A stretch of 64,000 bases of DNA from Alphaproteobacteria bacterium (GCA_021775805.1 JAJFHD010000054.1:62001-126000); one strand, 5' to 3'. Numbered from the stretch's first letter, positions 9,706-19,043 are shown. Notes: generated by a model from the letters alone, not told the origin. A program made the numbers and translations.

Positions 9706-11142
9706 CTACGCGAGCGGAACACTCTGGGCGTGGTGGAAGACGTTGTCCGGATCCCAATTGCGCTTGACTGCCATCAGCCGAGGCAGATTATCGCCCCAGT
9801 AGGCTTTGGCCCAGTTTTCCAGCGTAGGATAAGGGTAATTCACATACACACCGCCGGTTGCATAGGGCGCGTAGGCAGCCTTGACGAGGTCGAGCGAATT
9901 CTTGTGCTCGGCAAGTGTGAATATGCTGGACAGATTGGATCGGAATTCGACGACGTAGGCCACGCCGCGGTGCGGGTACGCAGTGGCGCCCGGGGCAACA
10001 TCGTCTATGGCCCCGCCAAGCGCTTCGATCGTAAGCTGAACATGTCCGGGTGCAGTTTTTTCCATTGCGTCGAATACGGACCGGATTCCCTCGCGCGGCA
10101 TCGGTTTCGCAATGAAATCCGACTTGGACAGGATCGGATAAGGCTCAATGACATCGTCCGCGTTTTTTACAAGCCTTAAACCCCGGTCGGAATAGTAGTC
10201 GACAATCCAGTTCGGATGGATCGTTGTCCGGGCGCCGAAAAGCGCCTTTACCTGCCGGTGCGCATTCTCGTTTGTCGCTTCTGTCTCGCCTGTCAGCCCG
10301 ATCAGATAACGGTGCGACTTTCGCCGGACAACCTGGAGATGTGTCGTGATGCCCCGGCCCTGCGCCTCTGACCAGTACTGCCAGTCATGCACGATCCGTT
10401 CGGCTTCATTTCGCGAGGCTGCAATATGGACATGAATCACCTGGCGCAGGGGCACGAAGGCGGTGCGAAAGGTCATCTGCGTGACGATCCCGAAGCTGCC
10501 GCCGCTGCCGCCACGGCAGGCCCAGAACAGATCCGAGTTTTCGGTCTCGCTTGCCCTCACGATACGGCCATTTGCATCGACCATGGTCAGGCTTTCCAAC
10601 TGATCGCACAGAAGCCCTGATTTTCGGGACCGGAACCCGATACCGCCGCCGAGTGTGAGCCCCGCCATGCCTACCGAGTAATAACTTCCTCCGCCGAGCG
10701 CCTGGCGCGAGCTTGCGAGTTTCAGATAAGCGTTGCCAATGAAGGCGCCCGGACCGACCGTGATGCGGTTGCTGTCAGGTCGAGGCCTGATTTCCTTGAG
10801 ACTGCTGGTGCCGATGACCAGGCGTTCATGCATCGAGTGCCCGGCAAAACAGTGACCGGTCGAGTGAATCGCAAAGTCCCGGCCCTGATCCCGTGCCCAT
10901 TTGACTGCGTTCGACACACCCTGCGCTGTGGAGCATTCGGCCCGGAATTCGGGTGTCTTGCGGGTCATGTAGTTGAAGGCACCCGAAAATCGGCGGCCAT
11001 CCGGGCTTTCGCCGGGCCATAATCGGACGCCGTCGAGGGCAGGCGTTGCGGCACGCGCCAGCTTAATCGGTAGCAGCGAATTAACTGCAGCGGCAGCGAG
11101 GGCGCCTGAAAGAACCTGTCTTCTGCTTTGCAAGGCTGTCAC
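9706..11142 (-). CDS. Tat-exported FAD-linked oxidase, berberine-bridge-enzyme type
   Basis: From a likely GTG start at 11142, the 478-residue protein begins with a twin-arginine signal (SRRQVLSGALAAAA). A PCMH-type FAD domain follows, with an N-terminal STGHCFAGHS containing the His used for covalent flavin attachment. The Gly-rich LTLGGGIGFRSR comes next. The second covalent Cys of bicovalent members is not seen. The C-terminus is a BBE domain (YVNYPYPTLENW and NWDPDNVFHHAQS). The protein is predicted to be a periplasmic oxidase of alcohols or carbohydrates; the substrate is unknown. A TTG frame start further upstream (11205) lacks a binding site and is less likely. Confidence 0.85.
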   Translation of the reverse strand: MTALQSRRQVLSGALAAAAVNSLLPIKLARAATPALDGVRLWPGESPDGRRFSGAFNYMTRKTPEFRAECSTAQGVSNAVKWARDQGRDFAIHSTGHCFAGHSMHERLVIGTSSLKEIRPRPDSNRITVGPGAFIGNAYLKLASSRQALGGGSYYSVGMAGLTLGGGIGFRSRKSGLLCDQLESLTMVDANGRIVRASETENSDLFWACRGGSGGSFGIVTQMTFRTAFVPLRQVIHVHIAASRNEAERIVHDWQYWSEAQGRGITTHLQVVRRKSHRYLIGLTGETEATNENAHRQVKALFGARTTIHPNWIVDYYSDRGLRLVKNADDVIEPYPILSKSDFIAKPMPREGIRSVFDAMEKTAPGHVQLTIEALGGAIDDVAPGATAYPHRGVAYVVEFRSNLSSIFTLAEHKNSLDLVKAAYAPYATGGVYVNYPYPTLENWAKAYWGDNLPRLMAVKRNWDPDNVFHHAQSVPLA

Positions 11143-11169
11143 CGGAACATTTTGTTGCTTTTTTGCAAT

Positions 11170-11197
11170 TTGACACAAGTGGGCAATGGGGTAAAAA
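11170..11197 (+). promoter_or_regulatory. Candidate sigma-70 type promoter for the autotransporter gene
   Basis: TTGACA at 11170-11175 and TAAAAA at 11192-11197 are separated by 16 bases, 33 bases before the ATG at 11230. The -35 box is a perfect match and the -10 matches four of six. It lies in the 87-base divergent gap with the FAD oxidase gene. This is a prediction by eye only. Confidence 0.4.
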
Positions 11198-11229
11198 ATA
11201 AACAAAAACTTAACCGGCGGGGCGGGAAA

Positions 11230-12576
11230 ATGACTCTAAAACAAAAACTTGCAACTGGTTTGGCGTCGGTTGCGCTCACCTCGTTGTTTTTTGTTGTCTC
11301 GCCGACGGATGCGTCTGCTACTTCCGCTAGTTCGACCTGTAGCGAGGTTGGCCAAGTGGGGCCTCTGAACAATATCAATGTGCCGCTTGCTGCAGGTGAC
11401 CGGATAACGCTTTCCGGCGGAGGTACCTTTCGACCACCCGGCGGGGCGGTTACTCCCGTCACAGGTACATTAATCATCGATATAACGGCGGCATTGGCGG
11501 GTACATTTAATTTCAGTGGCGGTGTTGCGGTTTCGTGCATAACGGCGGGCGAGGCCCAGAACTCTTCCGATTCCGCGTCAAACAATTTCCTTGAACTGCG
11601 GATCGACACCCTGGCGTCGCTGGATCCCGACCTGACCGGACAGTTGCTCGACGGCAATGGGGACGGCTCTAATCCTGTAAACGTTGCGGCGGCGGGAAAT
11701 TCTCGCTCAGGGTCGCTGGCGTTCAGCACATCGCTGGCCGACCTTCAGTCGACGGCGGATGTTCAGCCGGCAAGCGTCGATCTGACGGACCGGGCCGGCA
11801 GTGCCCGGACAAGCGCGTTCGACGTCTGGATCAAGGGGAAGTATGCCTGGGCACGCAACGAAGGCCAGCGCGCGGACCTCGGCGTGCTCTACCTCGGCGC
11901 GGACTACCGTCTTAGCCCGGATGTGGTGCTCGGGCTCATTGGACAGTTTGACTGGATTGACGAGCGGGATCGCGACACCGGATCCGACGGCGACGGTTTC
12001 GGCTGGATGGTCGGGCCATACGTGGTGGCGCGTCTGCACCAGAACCTGCTTTTCGACGCGCGCGGCGCGGTCGGCACGTCGGACAACGACGTAACCACGG
12101 CGATCGGCGCGAAGGGCGAATTCGACACCACCCGCTGGCTTGTGAAAAGCCGGCTGACCGGGGTCTTTTCATACGAGTCGGTCACCATCAACCCGTTTGC
12201 CGAAATCCTCTATATCGAGGAAGACCGGGAGAGATATACCGACAGCCGTGGCCTGGTTGTTTCCGGCAGGACGATTTCGCTCGGCCGTCTGAAATTCGGG
12301 CCGCGGATCAGCACGTCGTTCGAGGGCGGCGACGGTATTGTCGTCTCGCCGCACCTGACCATGTCGGGCATCTACGACTTCGACCGCGCCGGACGCCTGA
12401 CACAGACAGGCCTGTCGTCGTCGACAGACCGGGTTCGCGCCAAGATCGAGGGCGGCGTGGGGGTCACCATGCCCGGCGGTGTGAAAGTCGAGGGCGAAGC
12501 CTTTTACGACGGCATCGGTGCCGACCAGTTCGACATCTACGGCGGCAGTCTCAAGGTCACCGTACCGCTGAACTGA
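11230..12576 (+). CDS. Autotransporter-type outer membrane beta-barrel protein with short passenger
   Basis: The start is ATG 11230, followed by a signal peptide (MTLKQKLATGLASVALTSLF, ending near DASA); earlier in-frame starts would remove the signal from the N-terminus. The 448-residue protein has a ~165-residue Gly/Ser/Asp-rich passenger with two Cys. After that comes an autotransporter beta-domain from about residue 190 (FDVWIKGKYAW onward) with alternating aromatic/hydrophobic strands. It ends in VTVPLN rather than the usual terminal Phe or Tyr. It is probably surface-exposed. The passenger is far shorter than in adhesins or proteases of this class, so the role is unclear. Confidence 0.8.
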   Translation: MTLKQKLATGLASVALTSLFFVVSPTDASATSASSTCSEVGQVGPLNNINVPLAAGDRITLSGGGTFRPPGGAVTPVTGTLIIDITAALAGTFNFSGGVAVSCITAGEAQNSSDSASNNFLELRIDTLASLDPDLTGQLLDGNGDGSNPVNVAAAGNSRSGSLAFSTSLADLQSTADVQPASVDLTDRAGSARTSAFDVWIKGKYAWARNEGQRADLGVLYLGADYRLSPDVVLGLIGQFDWIDERDRDTGSDGDGFGWMVGPYVVARLHQNLLFDARGAVGTSDNDVTTAIGAKGEFDTTRWLVKSRLTGVFSYESVTINPFAEILYIEEDRERYTDSRGLVVSGRTISLGRLKFGPRISTSFEGGDGIVVSPHLTMSGIYDFDRAGRLTQTGLSSSTDRVRAKIEGGVGVTMPGGVKVEGEAFYDGIGADQFDIYGGSLKVTVPLN

Positions 12577-12603
12577 AATGCCCGACGAATTGCGGGACGC
12601 CGG

Positions 12604-12960
12604 ATGACCAAACGGGTCGAGTTTAGAAACAGGTACATCGACGGCTGGTACGAGATGGACCTGGACAAGCTGCTTTCCGCCACGGCGCCGGATTTCATAT
12701 TCGACGACCCGGCAGAACCGCATCCCGTCACCAGATCGATGTTGCAGGGCTACATGAAAAGGTGGCAGGCGCGGACCCGGAACATAAACCAATGGAAGCT
12801 GAGCAACGAAGTCCGCGAAGACAAGGACGGCATCCTCACCGATTGGGAATGGTGGGAGGTCGTCGGCACCGGCCTGTGCGGATCCGCTGTAATCCTGACC
12901 GATGACACAGGCGTCAAACTGGAACGGATTACCTATTTCACCCGTTTGCGCGACGGGTAG
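12604..12960 (+). CDS. SnoaL/NTF2-like protein
   Basis: The 118-residue protein has the NTF2-like pattern: an N-terminal helix with YIDGWYEMDLDKLL, a strand DFIFDDPAEPHPV, then helices and a four-stranded half barrel ending ERITYFTRL. Members are small cone-shaped enzymes or binding proteins with varied substrates, so no reaction can be given. It starts 27 bases after the autotransporter stop on the same strand and may be read through from it. Confidence 0.7.
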   Translation: MTKRVEFRNRYIDGWYEMDLDKLLSATAPDFIFDDPAEPHPVTRSMLQGYMKRWQARTRNINQWKLSNEVREDKDGILTDWEWWEVVGTGLCGSAVILTDDTGVKLERITYFTRLRDG

Positions 12961-13140
12961 CCGTTGGAGCCGTACAATTACACCTGATTCGTGTCACTGA
13001 CACCATTGAAGTTGCTATGTACTGTACCTGGTGCATAGTGTTTCTTTACAATGCCAAATGTTTACCAGCGTTTGGGAAACTTCATCGGCTGAAGCGGGCA
13101 TTGCGCGCCTAAAACAGACACATCAAAGGTTTTGACAGCC

Positions 13141-13836
13141 GTGCTTGACATCTCTCTCATCTCTAATCTGCCGCCCTTTGCCGGAATTGACCGCGACGAT
13201 CTGACCGGCCTGATCAACCTCGCCAAATCAAGCCGCTTCGAAAAGGGCAAGCAGATATTCTCAGAAGGTGAGACGGCCCACTCCTTCTTTTTGCTGCTTG
13301 ACGGCCACATTCGCGTTGTCCGCATCACGCCGGGTGGCGAACAGGTCATTGCACGCTACATTTCAAGCGGTGAATTGTTCGGCATTGCACAAGCGCTGGG
13401 TCGCGACACCTACCCCGCGAACGCGGTTGCCGCCGTCGATTGCGTCGCCCTTTGCTGGCCAACCGGCATCTGGCAGGAGACCATCGAGCGGTTTCCCAGA
13501 TTCGCCACGAACACCTACAAGACCGTCGGCGTCCGCCTGACGGAGGCCCAGGACAGAATTGTCGAAATGGCGACCGAGCGCGTTGAACAACGGGTCGCGA
13601 GCGCCATTCTGAAACTGGCAAATCAAACCGGACGACAAACGGATGACGGGATCGAGATCGATTTCCCTATTTCGCGGCAGGATATTTCGGAAATGACGGG
13701 AACCACATTGCACACTGTTTCACGGTTTCTGAGCGCCTGGGAGCATGACGGTCTGGTGAAGAGCGCCCGGCAACGGATAACGGTAACCCAGGGCCACCAG
13801 TTGACGTTGATAGCCAATGGTGAAAAGTCGGACTGA
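13141..13836 (+). CDS. Crp/Fnr family transcriptional regulator
   Basis: From GTG 13141 (a TTG at 13132 is an alternative; AAAGG lies at 13125-13129), the 231-residue protein has a cyclic-nucleotide-binding-type beta-roll (about 8-120). A long dimer helix follows (VEQRVASAILKLA), then a winged HTH with DISEMTGTTLHTVSRFLSAW. No N-terminal Cys cluster for an iron-sulfur centre is present, so it is not a classical oxygen-sensing Fnr. The recognition helix T-T-L-H-T-V-S-R resembles the NnrR/Dnr nitrogen-oxide-responsive branch, which is an inference. It is followed by a universal stress gene, a frequent target of such regulators. Confidence 0.88.
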   Translation: MLDISLISNLPPFAGIDRDDLTGLINLAKSSRFEKGKQIFSEGETAHSFFLLLDGHIRVVRITPGGEQVIARYISSGELFGIAQALGRDTYPANAVAAVDCVALCWPTGIWQETIERFPRFATNTYKTVGVRLTEAQDRIVEMATERVEQRVASAILKLANQTGRQTDDGIEIDFPISRQDISEMTGTTLHTVSRFLSAWEHDGLVKSARQRITVTQGHQLTLIANGEKSD

Positions 13837-14144
13837 TCATGCGCCCCCAATTGGCTCCGTGGTCTACTGCGGAATCGGTTGCGGCTGAATCGATTGGCGC
13901 CAGCACGCATCCCAACCCTGTTTGTAACCGCTGTGCAATACCGAGAACGTCTGCGGCCACCGGCGTTCCCGATAGGATCGAAAGCGCCGCTTCCTTCGTT
14001 CAACAGGCTGGGATATAGGAACACGTTAAGATCGACCGGCATCGCATCATTCAGCGACATGGCGTTGGCGAATGCGGGGATTATCGTTAGGGTTCGATTC
14101 CTGAATCCTATATAGTGCGGCAGCAAAACGGGAAAGCGACACAA
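13837..14144. other. Intergenic region, no gene recognised
   Basis: These 308 bases lie between the Crp/Fnr gene and the UspA gene. Overlapping open frames on both strands show no family pattern. The GGGAAAG at 14131-14137 is the binding site of the stress-protein gene. A decayed gene is possible but I cannot support one. Confidence 0.4.
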
Positions 14145-14663
14145 ATGATCAAAAAAATACTGGTACCGGTCGACGGCTCACCCCATTCAGTCAAGGCGGT
14201 TGAGCTCGCCAGCGACCTGGCCTCGAAATACGACGCAGAGATCATCCTGTTGCACGTGCTTTTGCGTGGCCACATGCCCGACGGTCTCAAGAAGGCGCTT
14301 GAAGTCGAGGTTGGCAAACGCATGTCGGACGCGGGCAATCTGGTCAACATGCCCCAGGAAATCATGGCCCGTGTCGGCAGTAAGAAAGACACCCAGCTCA
14401 CCATCGAAGAACTCGATTACATCGGCAAGTACGTGCTCTCCAGCGTTGCCAACATCTGTCAGCGCAAGGGTGTTACCAAGGTCGAAAGACGGGTTGAAGA
14501 GGGTAACCCCGCGAAGGTGATCATCAAGGCTGCCGACGACAGCAATGTCGACATGATTGTCATGGGCAACCGGGGGTTGAGCGATCTCCAGGGCATTCTG
14601 GTCGGTTCGGTTTCGCACAAGGTCTCTCACCTGGCAAAGTGCACCTGCGTCACAGTGCGCTGA
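14145..14663 (+). CDS. Universal stress protein (UspA family)
   Basis: The ATG at 14145 follows GGGAAAG and starts MIKKILVPVDGSPHS, the typical first strand and loop of a single-domain UspA protein. The 172-residue protein carries the C-terminal ATP-binding signature as VMGNRGLSDLQGILVGSVSH, i.e. G-x2-G-x9-G-S, so it is likely to be an ATP-binding member. An insertion of about 25 residues in the middle (around GLKKALEVEVGK) makes it slightly longer than usual. The regulator gene just upstream suggests stress- or redox-dependent expression. Confidence 0.9.
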   Translation: MIKKILVPVDGSPHSVKAVELASDLASKYDAEIILLHVLLRGHMPDGLKKALEVEVGKRMSDAGNLVNMPQEIMARVGSKKDTQLTIEELDYIGKYVLSSVANICQRKGVTKVERRVEEGNPAKVIIKAADDSNVDMIVMGNRGLSDLQGILVGSVSHKVSHLAKCTCVTVR

Positions 14664-14686
14664 TACCAAACGATATTATCCTTTGG

Positions 14687-15313
14687 ATGACTGCCTGTCC
14701 TGACCAGTTGCGCGATTTTGCACCGGCTCACAAACTCGTCAGCGCCGAAGAAATGCGCAGCGTCGTTGACCGTATTCTCAGAAAACGTCGGACCGACGCC
14801 TATAAAAGCCAGTACGACGTGATGGTTTGCGTACGTTCTGTCGATGCCGCGGAAGCAGCCATTGCAACCGTTCCGGTTGAAGGATCCGCGACCGAGTACG
14901 GCCAGGCCGTGGATACCGCGCTGGACGCGCTGCGCGAAAATTATTACGACAGCGATGGCGAGTACACATCCAAGGGACTGGTGGGTGATATCGGCAGTGA
15001 CGTCTACCATGTGCTCCAGACGCAAAAATCACCCGAATGCATAGATGTGGATCGCGGGGAGGCCCGCGGCTGCCTGCTCAGGGAAATGAGTACCCTTGCC
15101 CGTCTGACCCCCAAACCGCTTGGCGGCGCTATCGAAGCCACGGTGAAAATCGACGTCGTTGGGGAAAGCGGCGTGAATTATTTTGTTGAAATGTCATTCG
15201 AGAAAGCTGAGGACGGTGGCGTCTTCATGAAGGGTTTTCTGCACGCCGACCGGTCTTGCCGGTTTCCGGTCGTGGAAGAGATCCTCGAATTGGCGCCAGG
15301 GGGCGACCGTTGA
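14687..15313 (+). CDS. Protein of unknown function downstream of UspA
   Basis: From ATG 14687 the frame encodes 208 residues; an earlier in-frame start at 14639 would overlap the UspA gene by 25 bases. The protein is soluble and acidic, with no signal peptide or membrane segment. It has alternating strand/helix character (for example RRTDAYKSQYDVMVCVRSVD, then ALDALRENYYDSDGEY). Several Cys are present (SPECIDVDRGEARGCLL, HADRSCRF). I recognise no family. Codon use looks like that of its neighbours, and position suggests co-transcription with the stress protein. Confidence 0.5.
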   Translation: MTACPDQLRDFAPAHKLVSAEEMRSVVDRILRKRRTDAYKSQYDVMVCVRSVDAAEAAIATVPVEGSATEYGQAVDTALDALRENYYDSDGEYTSKGLVGDIGSDVYHVLQTQKSPECIDVDRGEARGCLLREMSTLARLTPKPLGGAIEATVKIDVVGESGVNYFVEMSFEKAEDGGVFMKGFLHADRSCRFPVVEEILELAPGGDR

Positions 15314-15356
15314 TCAAAACATCACCCGATTTTGACCCGGCGGCGACTGTACCGGC

Positions 15357-16241
15357 TCACAGTTTTTCGAGAAACTGCGAAACCGCATCACTGAAGGCAT
15401 CATTGCGGTCACCTGCCACCATGTGACCGGCTTCCGATACGTCGGCATACTCAGCGTGAGGCACCATTGTCATGAATTCCTTCACATGGGCCTCGCTGAC
15501 CAATTCACTCTGGCGCCCGCGCACGAGCAGGACCGGCAGGGAGAGCCCCTTTGCGGCCTCGACACGGCGGTCTTCGGCACCACCGTTTTCTTCCTGAATG
15601 CGGAACCGGTCCCGAAGAAAATTCGGATCCCAATGCCAGCGGTAGCGGCCGTCGTCACCCAGCCGCAGGTTTTTGGTCAACCCTTTGAGATCTTTCGGTC
15701 TGTTGCGGTTCGGCAGATAGGCCTCGATGACATCGGCTGCTTCATCCAGCGTCGCAAATCCGTCCTCCATGTGCTGCGACATGAAGCCCAGGATTTTTTC
15801 GACACCGCTCTGGTCAACCGTGGGCGTTATGTCGACAAGAACAAGGGCACCGAAAATGCGCCGATCAGCCTCCCCTTGCGCCAACAGGCCGGCAAGGCCT
15901 CCAAGCGATGCCCCGATGACCACCGGCCGGCGGCCGTATTGTTGCGCCACCTGGTCGGCGACACAGATCAGATCGGCGGCAAAGGCCTCAAAGGCATAGT
16001 CGCCATCGGCTATCCAGTCACTCTCGCCGTGGCCGCGCTGATCGATCGTGACGGCGGTCCATCCATTGTCTCGGAGCCTGCGGGCGGTACCATTCCAGGC
16101 GTGGCGCGTCTGGCCGCCGCCGTGTACCAGGAGTACCGGGCGCTCCTGCGAGCCGGAAAAGACATCCGCGGCAATGGCATTGCCAGCCGCTCCCGAGAAG
16201 CGGATCGATTGAGCTAGTTGAGGCACTACAGGCTGGTCCAT
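15357..16241 (-). CDS. Alpha/beta hydrolase
   Basis: From ATG 16241 the protein has 294 residues. It shows the alpha/beta-hydrolase fold: oxyanion segment LLVHGGGQTRHAW, IDQRGHGESDW, nucleophile elbow GASLGG (Ser), a late acid in LLVRGRQSELV, and the catalytic His in SEAGHMVAGD. It resembles the esterase/epoxide hydrolase/peroxidase-like group; the substrate is not predictable. A second hydrolase gene lies 76 bases upstream on the same strand, so the two may be co-transcribed paralogues. A TTG at 16298 is a less likely start. Confidence 0.85.
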   Translation of the reverse strand: MDQPVVPQLAQSIRFSGAAGNAIAADVFSGSQERPVLLVHGGGQTRHAWNGTARRLRDNGWTAVTIDQRGHGESDWIADGDYAFEAFAADLICVADQVAQQYGRRPVVIGASLGGLAGLLAQGEADRRIFGALVLVDITPTVDQSGVEKILGFMSQHMEDGFATLDEAADVIEAYLPNRNRPKDLKGLTKNLRLGDDGRYRWHWDPNFLRDRFRIQEENGGAEDRRVEAAKGLSLPVLLVRGRQSELVSEAHVKEFMTMVPHAEYADVSEAGHMVAGDRNDAFSDAVSQFLEKL

Positions 16242-16317
16242 GGATTGGGATATGAGACGAAATTCCGTTGAGGTCAACAGTCGGCCAAGTGGATTCAAAG
16301 ATTGTTGGCTTCGATAA

Positions 16318-17070
16318 TCAGGCCCGGCGCGACAGGAAGGCGCTCACGCCTTCCTTATAGATCCGGTCTCCCACGGCGCGCATGTGATCGCGGTCCGGAA
16401 TCGCCAGGGATTCTCCATACTTGATCACATCCGCCAGCGGTTCCGGCGGTCCGGCAACCTCGTCCTTGGTTCCCACCGCCACAAGCACCGGTTGGCGCAG
16501 TTCCGCCAACGCTTCAGCCGAGATCTTCTGACGCGACGAACGCATGCACGCTGCCAGCGCCCGAAGATCGCTCTTTGTCGATTCCGCAAAAATTCTGAAT
16601 GCCCTGGGCATCGGTGCCGTCACCGCCTCAAGGCTGGGTGCCTCAAGGGCCGCTGCGATCGGTTCCGCACCCCCGACGCCCTTGATCATGTTCTCTCCAA
16701 GGCCTGCAAAAACTGCACTTCGCACACGGCTGCCGTGGTTCATCGCCAGGAAGGCGCTGATCCGCGCACCCATGGAGTATCCCATCACATCGCACCGCTC
16801 AATTTCAAGGTGGTCCAGCAAACGCGCTGCATCGTCCGCCATGAGAGGCGCGCCATAGACATCGGGATCGTACAGTTTAGCACTTTCGCCATGGCCGCGG
16901 TTGTCGAGGGCTATGACCCGCCGCCCTTCGCGTTCCAGATAACGGACCCATCCGGTATCGGTCCAGTTCACGCGCCGGTTCGAAGCAAATCCGTGAATCA
17001 GGAGAATTGGTTCGCCACCGCCGATTGTTTCATAGGCGATGTGCACACCTTTGGAATCGAAAACCGGCAT
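16318..17070 (-). CDS. Alpha/beta hydrolase
   Basis: ATG 17070 is preceded by GAGG at a good distance, giving 250 residues. Motifs in order are ILLIHGFASNRRVNW, ALDNRGHGESAK, nucleophile GYSMGA, LVAVGTKDEVAG with the likely acid, and IPDRDHMRAVGD with the catalytic His. This GYSMGAR form is common in alphaproteobacterial hydrolases of unknown substrate. It is the first gene of a two-hydrolase unit and is divergent from the zinc-finger gene at 17299. Confidence 0.87.
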   Translation of the reverse strand: MPVFDSKGVHIAYETIGGGEPILLIHGFASNRRVNWTDTGWVRYLEREGRRVIALDNRGHGESAKLYDPDVYGAPLMADDAARLLDHLEIERCDVMGYSMGARISAFLAMNHGSRVRSAVFAGLGENMIKGVGGAEPIAAALEAPSLEAVTAPMPRAFRIFAESTKSDLRALAACMRSSRQKISAEALAELRQPVLVAVGTKDEVAGPPEPLADVIKYGESLAIPDRDHMRAVGDRIYKEGVSAFLSRRA

Positions 17071-17298
17071 GTGTAACCTCGTTAGATTTTCTTGTGAATC
17101 AACGTCACGGGATCGGGACCGGAGACGTTCTAACACAGCCTTTGTCGGTAGAGCAAAATCGATTCACCCGATATCGAGATTGACAAAACGACGCTCACCG
17201 CATGCTTCCCTTCCCCTCACACCGAAGTTATGGTACCCGCAGACAAGGCAGGTCGACCGGATCTGGTCACCAGGTGACATCCAGGAGCATTTAAAGCC

Positions 17299-17547
17299 AT
17301 GGCGGACAAGGGCGTTCCCAAATTTCGCAACGATGTCGGCACCAGCCGCATTGCGATCGGTGCAAAGACATTTGAATGCACGGGGGCGACTGCTCCATAC
17401 GATCATCCGCACATCTTTCTGGATATGGGCAACGACCACGAGATCGTCTGCCCCTATTGCTCGACCCTGTTCGTACACAGGAATGATCTGGACACCTTTG
17501 AAGCAGAGCCGGCCGCCTGCGCCTACGCGCCCGGCGAAGCGGTTTGA
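17299..17547 (+). CDS. CHCC-type zinc-finger protein
   Basis: The 82-residue protein has the zf-CHCC pattern: a first Cys in KTFECTGA, a His in YDHPHIFLDMG, and a CPYCS pair, together a plausible four-ligand zinc site. Homologous domains occur in the NDUFS6 subunit of mitochondrial complex I and in free-standing alphaproteobacterial proteins. A link with complex I assembly is known for the mitochondrial protein and only inferred here. It is followed after 51 bases by an FAD monooxygenase gene. Confidence 0.85.
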   Translation: MADKGVPKFRNDVGTSRIAIGAKTFECTGATAPYDHPHIFLDMGNDHEIVCPYCSTLFVHRNDLDTFEAEPAACAYAPGEAV

Positions 17548-17598
17548 CGGCACTTCGGAACAGCAGTTACACAATCACGCTCAACGCAATCCATTGAC

Positions 17599-18807
17599 AT
17601 GACCGGATCACCCAGCACGGGGTCACTTTACGACGTGATCATCGCCGGTGCCGGCATTGGCGGATTGTGTGCCGCCTATTGCCTGTCGCGCAAAGGCTTC
17701 CGCGTTCTGGTTCTGGAACGCGGCAACACACCACTTGAAGTCGGCGCCGGCATTCAACTCGGCCCCAACGCGACCCGCGTCCTGCGCGATCTTGGCATCC
17801 TCGATCCTCTGCTGTCCCACGCCGTCAGCCCCGATGCCATCGCCGTGCGAGACGGTTTAACCGGCAAAAATCTGGCCCGGATTCCACTTTCCGAATATGC
17901 CCTTAAACGCTATGGCGCTCCCTATCTCGTCGTCCACCGCGCAGATCTCCACCGCACTTTGTACGGACTTGTGGCGAGCCAGTCCCGCTCCGAAATCCTG
18001 CACGGCGCAGACGTTCGGGGTTTCACTGAAACCGGCGAACAGGTCGACGCGGAGCTGGCCGACGGTTCCGCTCACTCGGGCCGAATCCTGATCGGTGCCG
18101 ACGGGCTGCGCTCGGTCATCCGCCGCACCCTGCACAATGACGGATCCGGCAATGCCACCGGCGAAATCGCCTGGCGCAGTCTGGTGCCGATGGAGGCGGT
18201 CGAGGGTACCTTCGCGCATTCGGAAACGGGCCTCTGGATCGCCCCCGGCGGCCACGTGGTCCACTATCCGGTGCGCGCGAGAAAAGCGCTCAACATTGTC
18301 GCGATCAGCACTGGCGAGACTGAAGAGCGCGGATGGTCGGCCCAGGGTGACCCGGAAGAACTGAAAGCGCGGTTCTCCGCGTGGGCACCGCAGGTCCGCA
18401 GCCTGCTTGAACGTGCTGACGACTGGCGCATCTGGCCGCTGTTCGACCGCGCCCCCAGTCATCATTGGGGCCGCGGCCGGGTGACGTTACTGGGAGACGC
18501 GGCCCACCCCATGCTCCCCTACCTGGCACAAGGCGGCGCCATGGCCATCGAGGACGCTTACGTCCTGGCCGATTGCCTTGCAGAAAATTTGTCGTCGCCG
18601 GAAGCAGCGCTCGAAGCCTATGAAGACAAACGCCGGGACCGCACAGCCCGAGTCCAGGCCGCGTCACGGGAAAACGCCCGGACTTTTCACGCCGACGGCG
18701 GTTTCCGCTTCGCCCGTAACACGGCCCTGGGACTGCTCGGCCGCATCGCCCCGGGCCGTGCCCTCACGCGCTACGACTGGCTGTACGGGTATGATGCGAC
18801 GGCGTGA
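17599..18807 (+). CDS. FAD-dependent aromatic monooxygenase (salicylate hydroxylase-like)
   Basis: The 402-residue class A flavoprotein hydroxylase has an N-terminal GAGIGG Rossmann motif, the GADGLRS (DG) motif and GDAAHPMLPYLAQGG for the FAD ribityl contact. GAGIQLGPNATRVL is typical of the salicylate/6-hydroxynicotinate 3-monooxygenase group. It is predicted to hydroxylate an aromatic acid using NAD(P)H and O2. The neighbouring cupin and beta-keto acid cleavage genes on the other strand may belong to the same catabolic theme, but no ring-cleavage enzyme is present to confirm it. Confidence 0.87.
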   Translation: MTGSPSTGSLYDVIIAGAGIGGLCAAYCLSRKGFRVLVLERGNTPLEVGAGIQLGPNATRVLRDLGILDPLLSHAVSPDAIAVRDGLTGKNLARIPLSEYALKRYGAPYLVVHRADLHRTLYGLVASQSRSEILHGADVRGFTETGEQVDAELADGSAHSGRILIGADGLRSVIRRTLHNDGSGNATGEIAWRSLVPMEAVEGTFAHSETGLWIAPGGHVVHYPVRARKALNIVAISTGETEERGWSAQGDPEELKARFSAWAPQVRSLLERADDWRIWPLFDRAPSHHWGRGRVTLLGDAAHPMLPYLAQGGAMAIEDAYVLADCLAENLSSPEAALEAYEDKRRDRTARVQAASRENARTFHADGGFRFARNTALGLLGRIAPGRALTRYDWLYGYDATA

Positions 18808-19043
18808 ACGGTCCGGGCGGCAGCCGTGTCACCGGTCTTGCTCCCGACTCAAAACTCGAACTCAAGGTGGAGATGACATTTTACGCACAATCCTGGTTCA
18901 CCAATACCGCCGTCGTGGACTATTTCATCTCCAACACTGTACTTCTCACGGAAAGTGGTTGCGAGGTTCCCCCCTGTCAGACACCGGCGACACTCATCGT
19001 CTCTTGAGCAGGTGCCCGTGTGCCATTTCGTCGGTTTACGAAA

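Noticed and set aside
13623-14144. 173-residue minus-strand frame between the regulator and UspA
   Set aside because: It overlaps the end of the Crp/Fnr gene and has no family pattern or convincing binding site.
18804-19007. 67-residue frame with GTGA overlap after the FAD monooxygenase gene
   Set aside because: The overlap is attractive, but the protein has no family resemblance, no binding site of its own and is very short.
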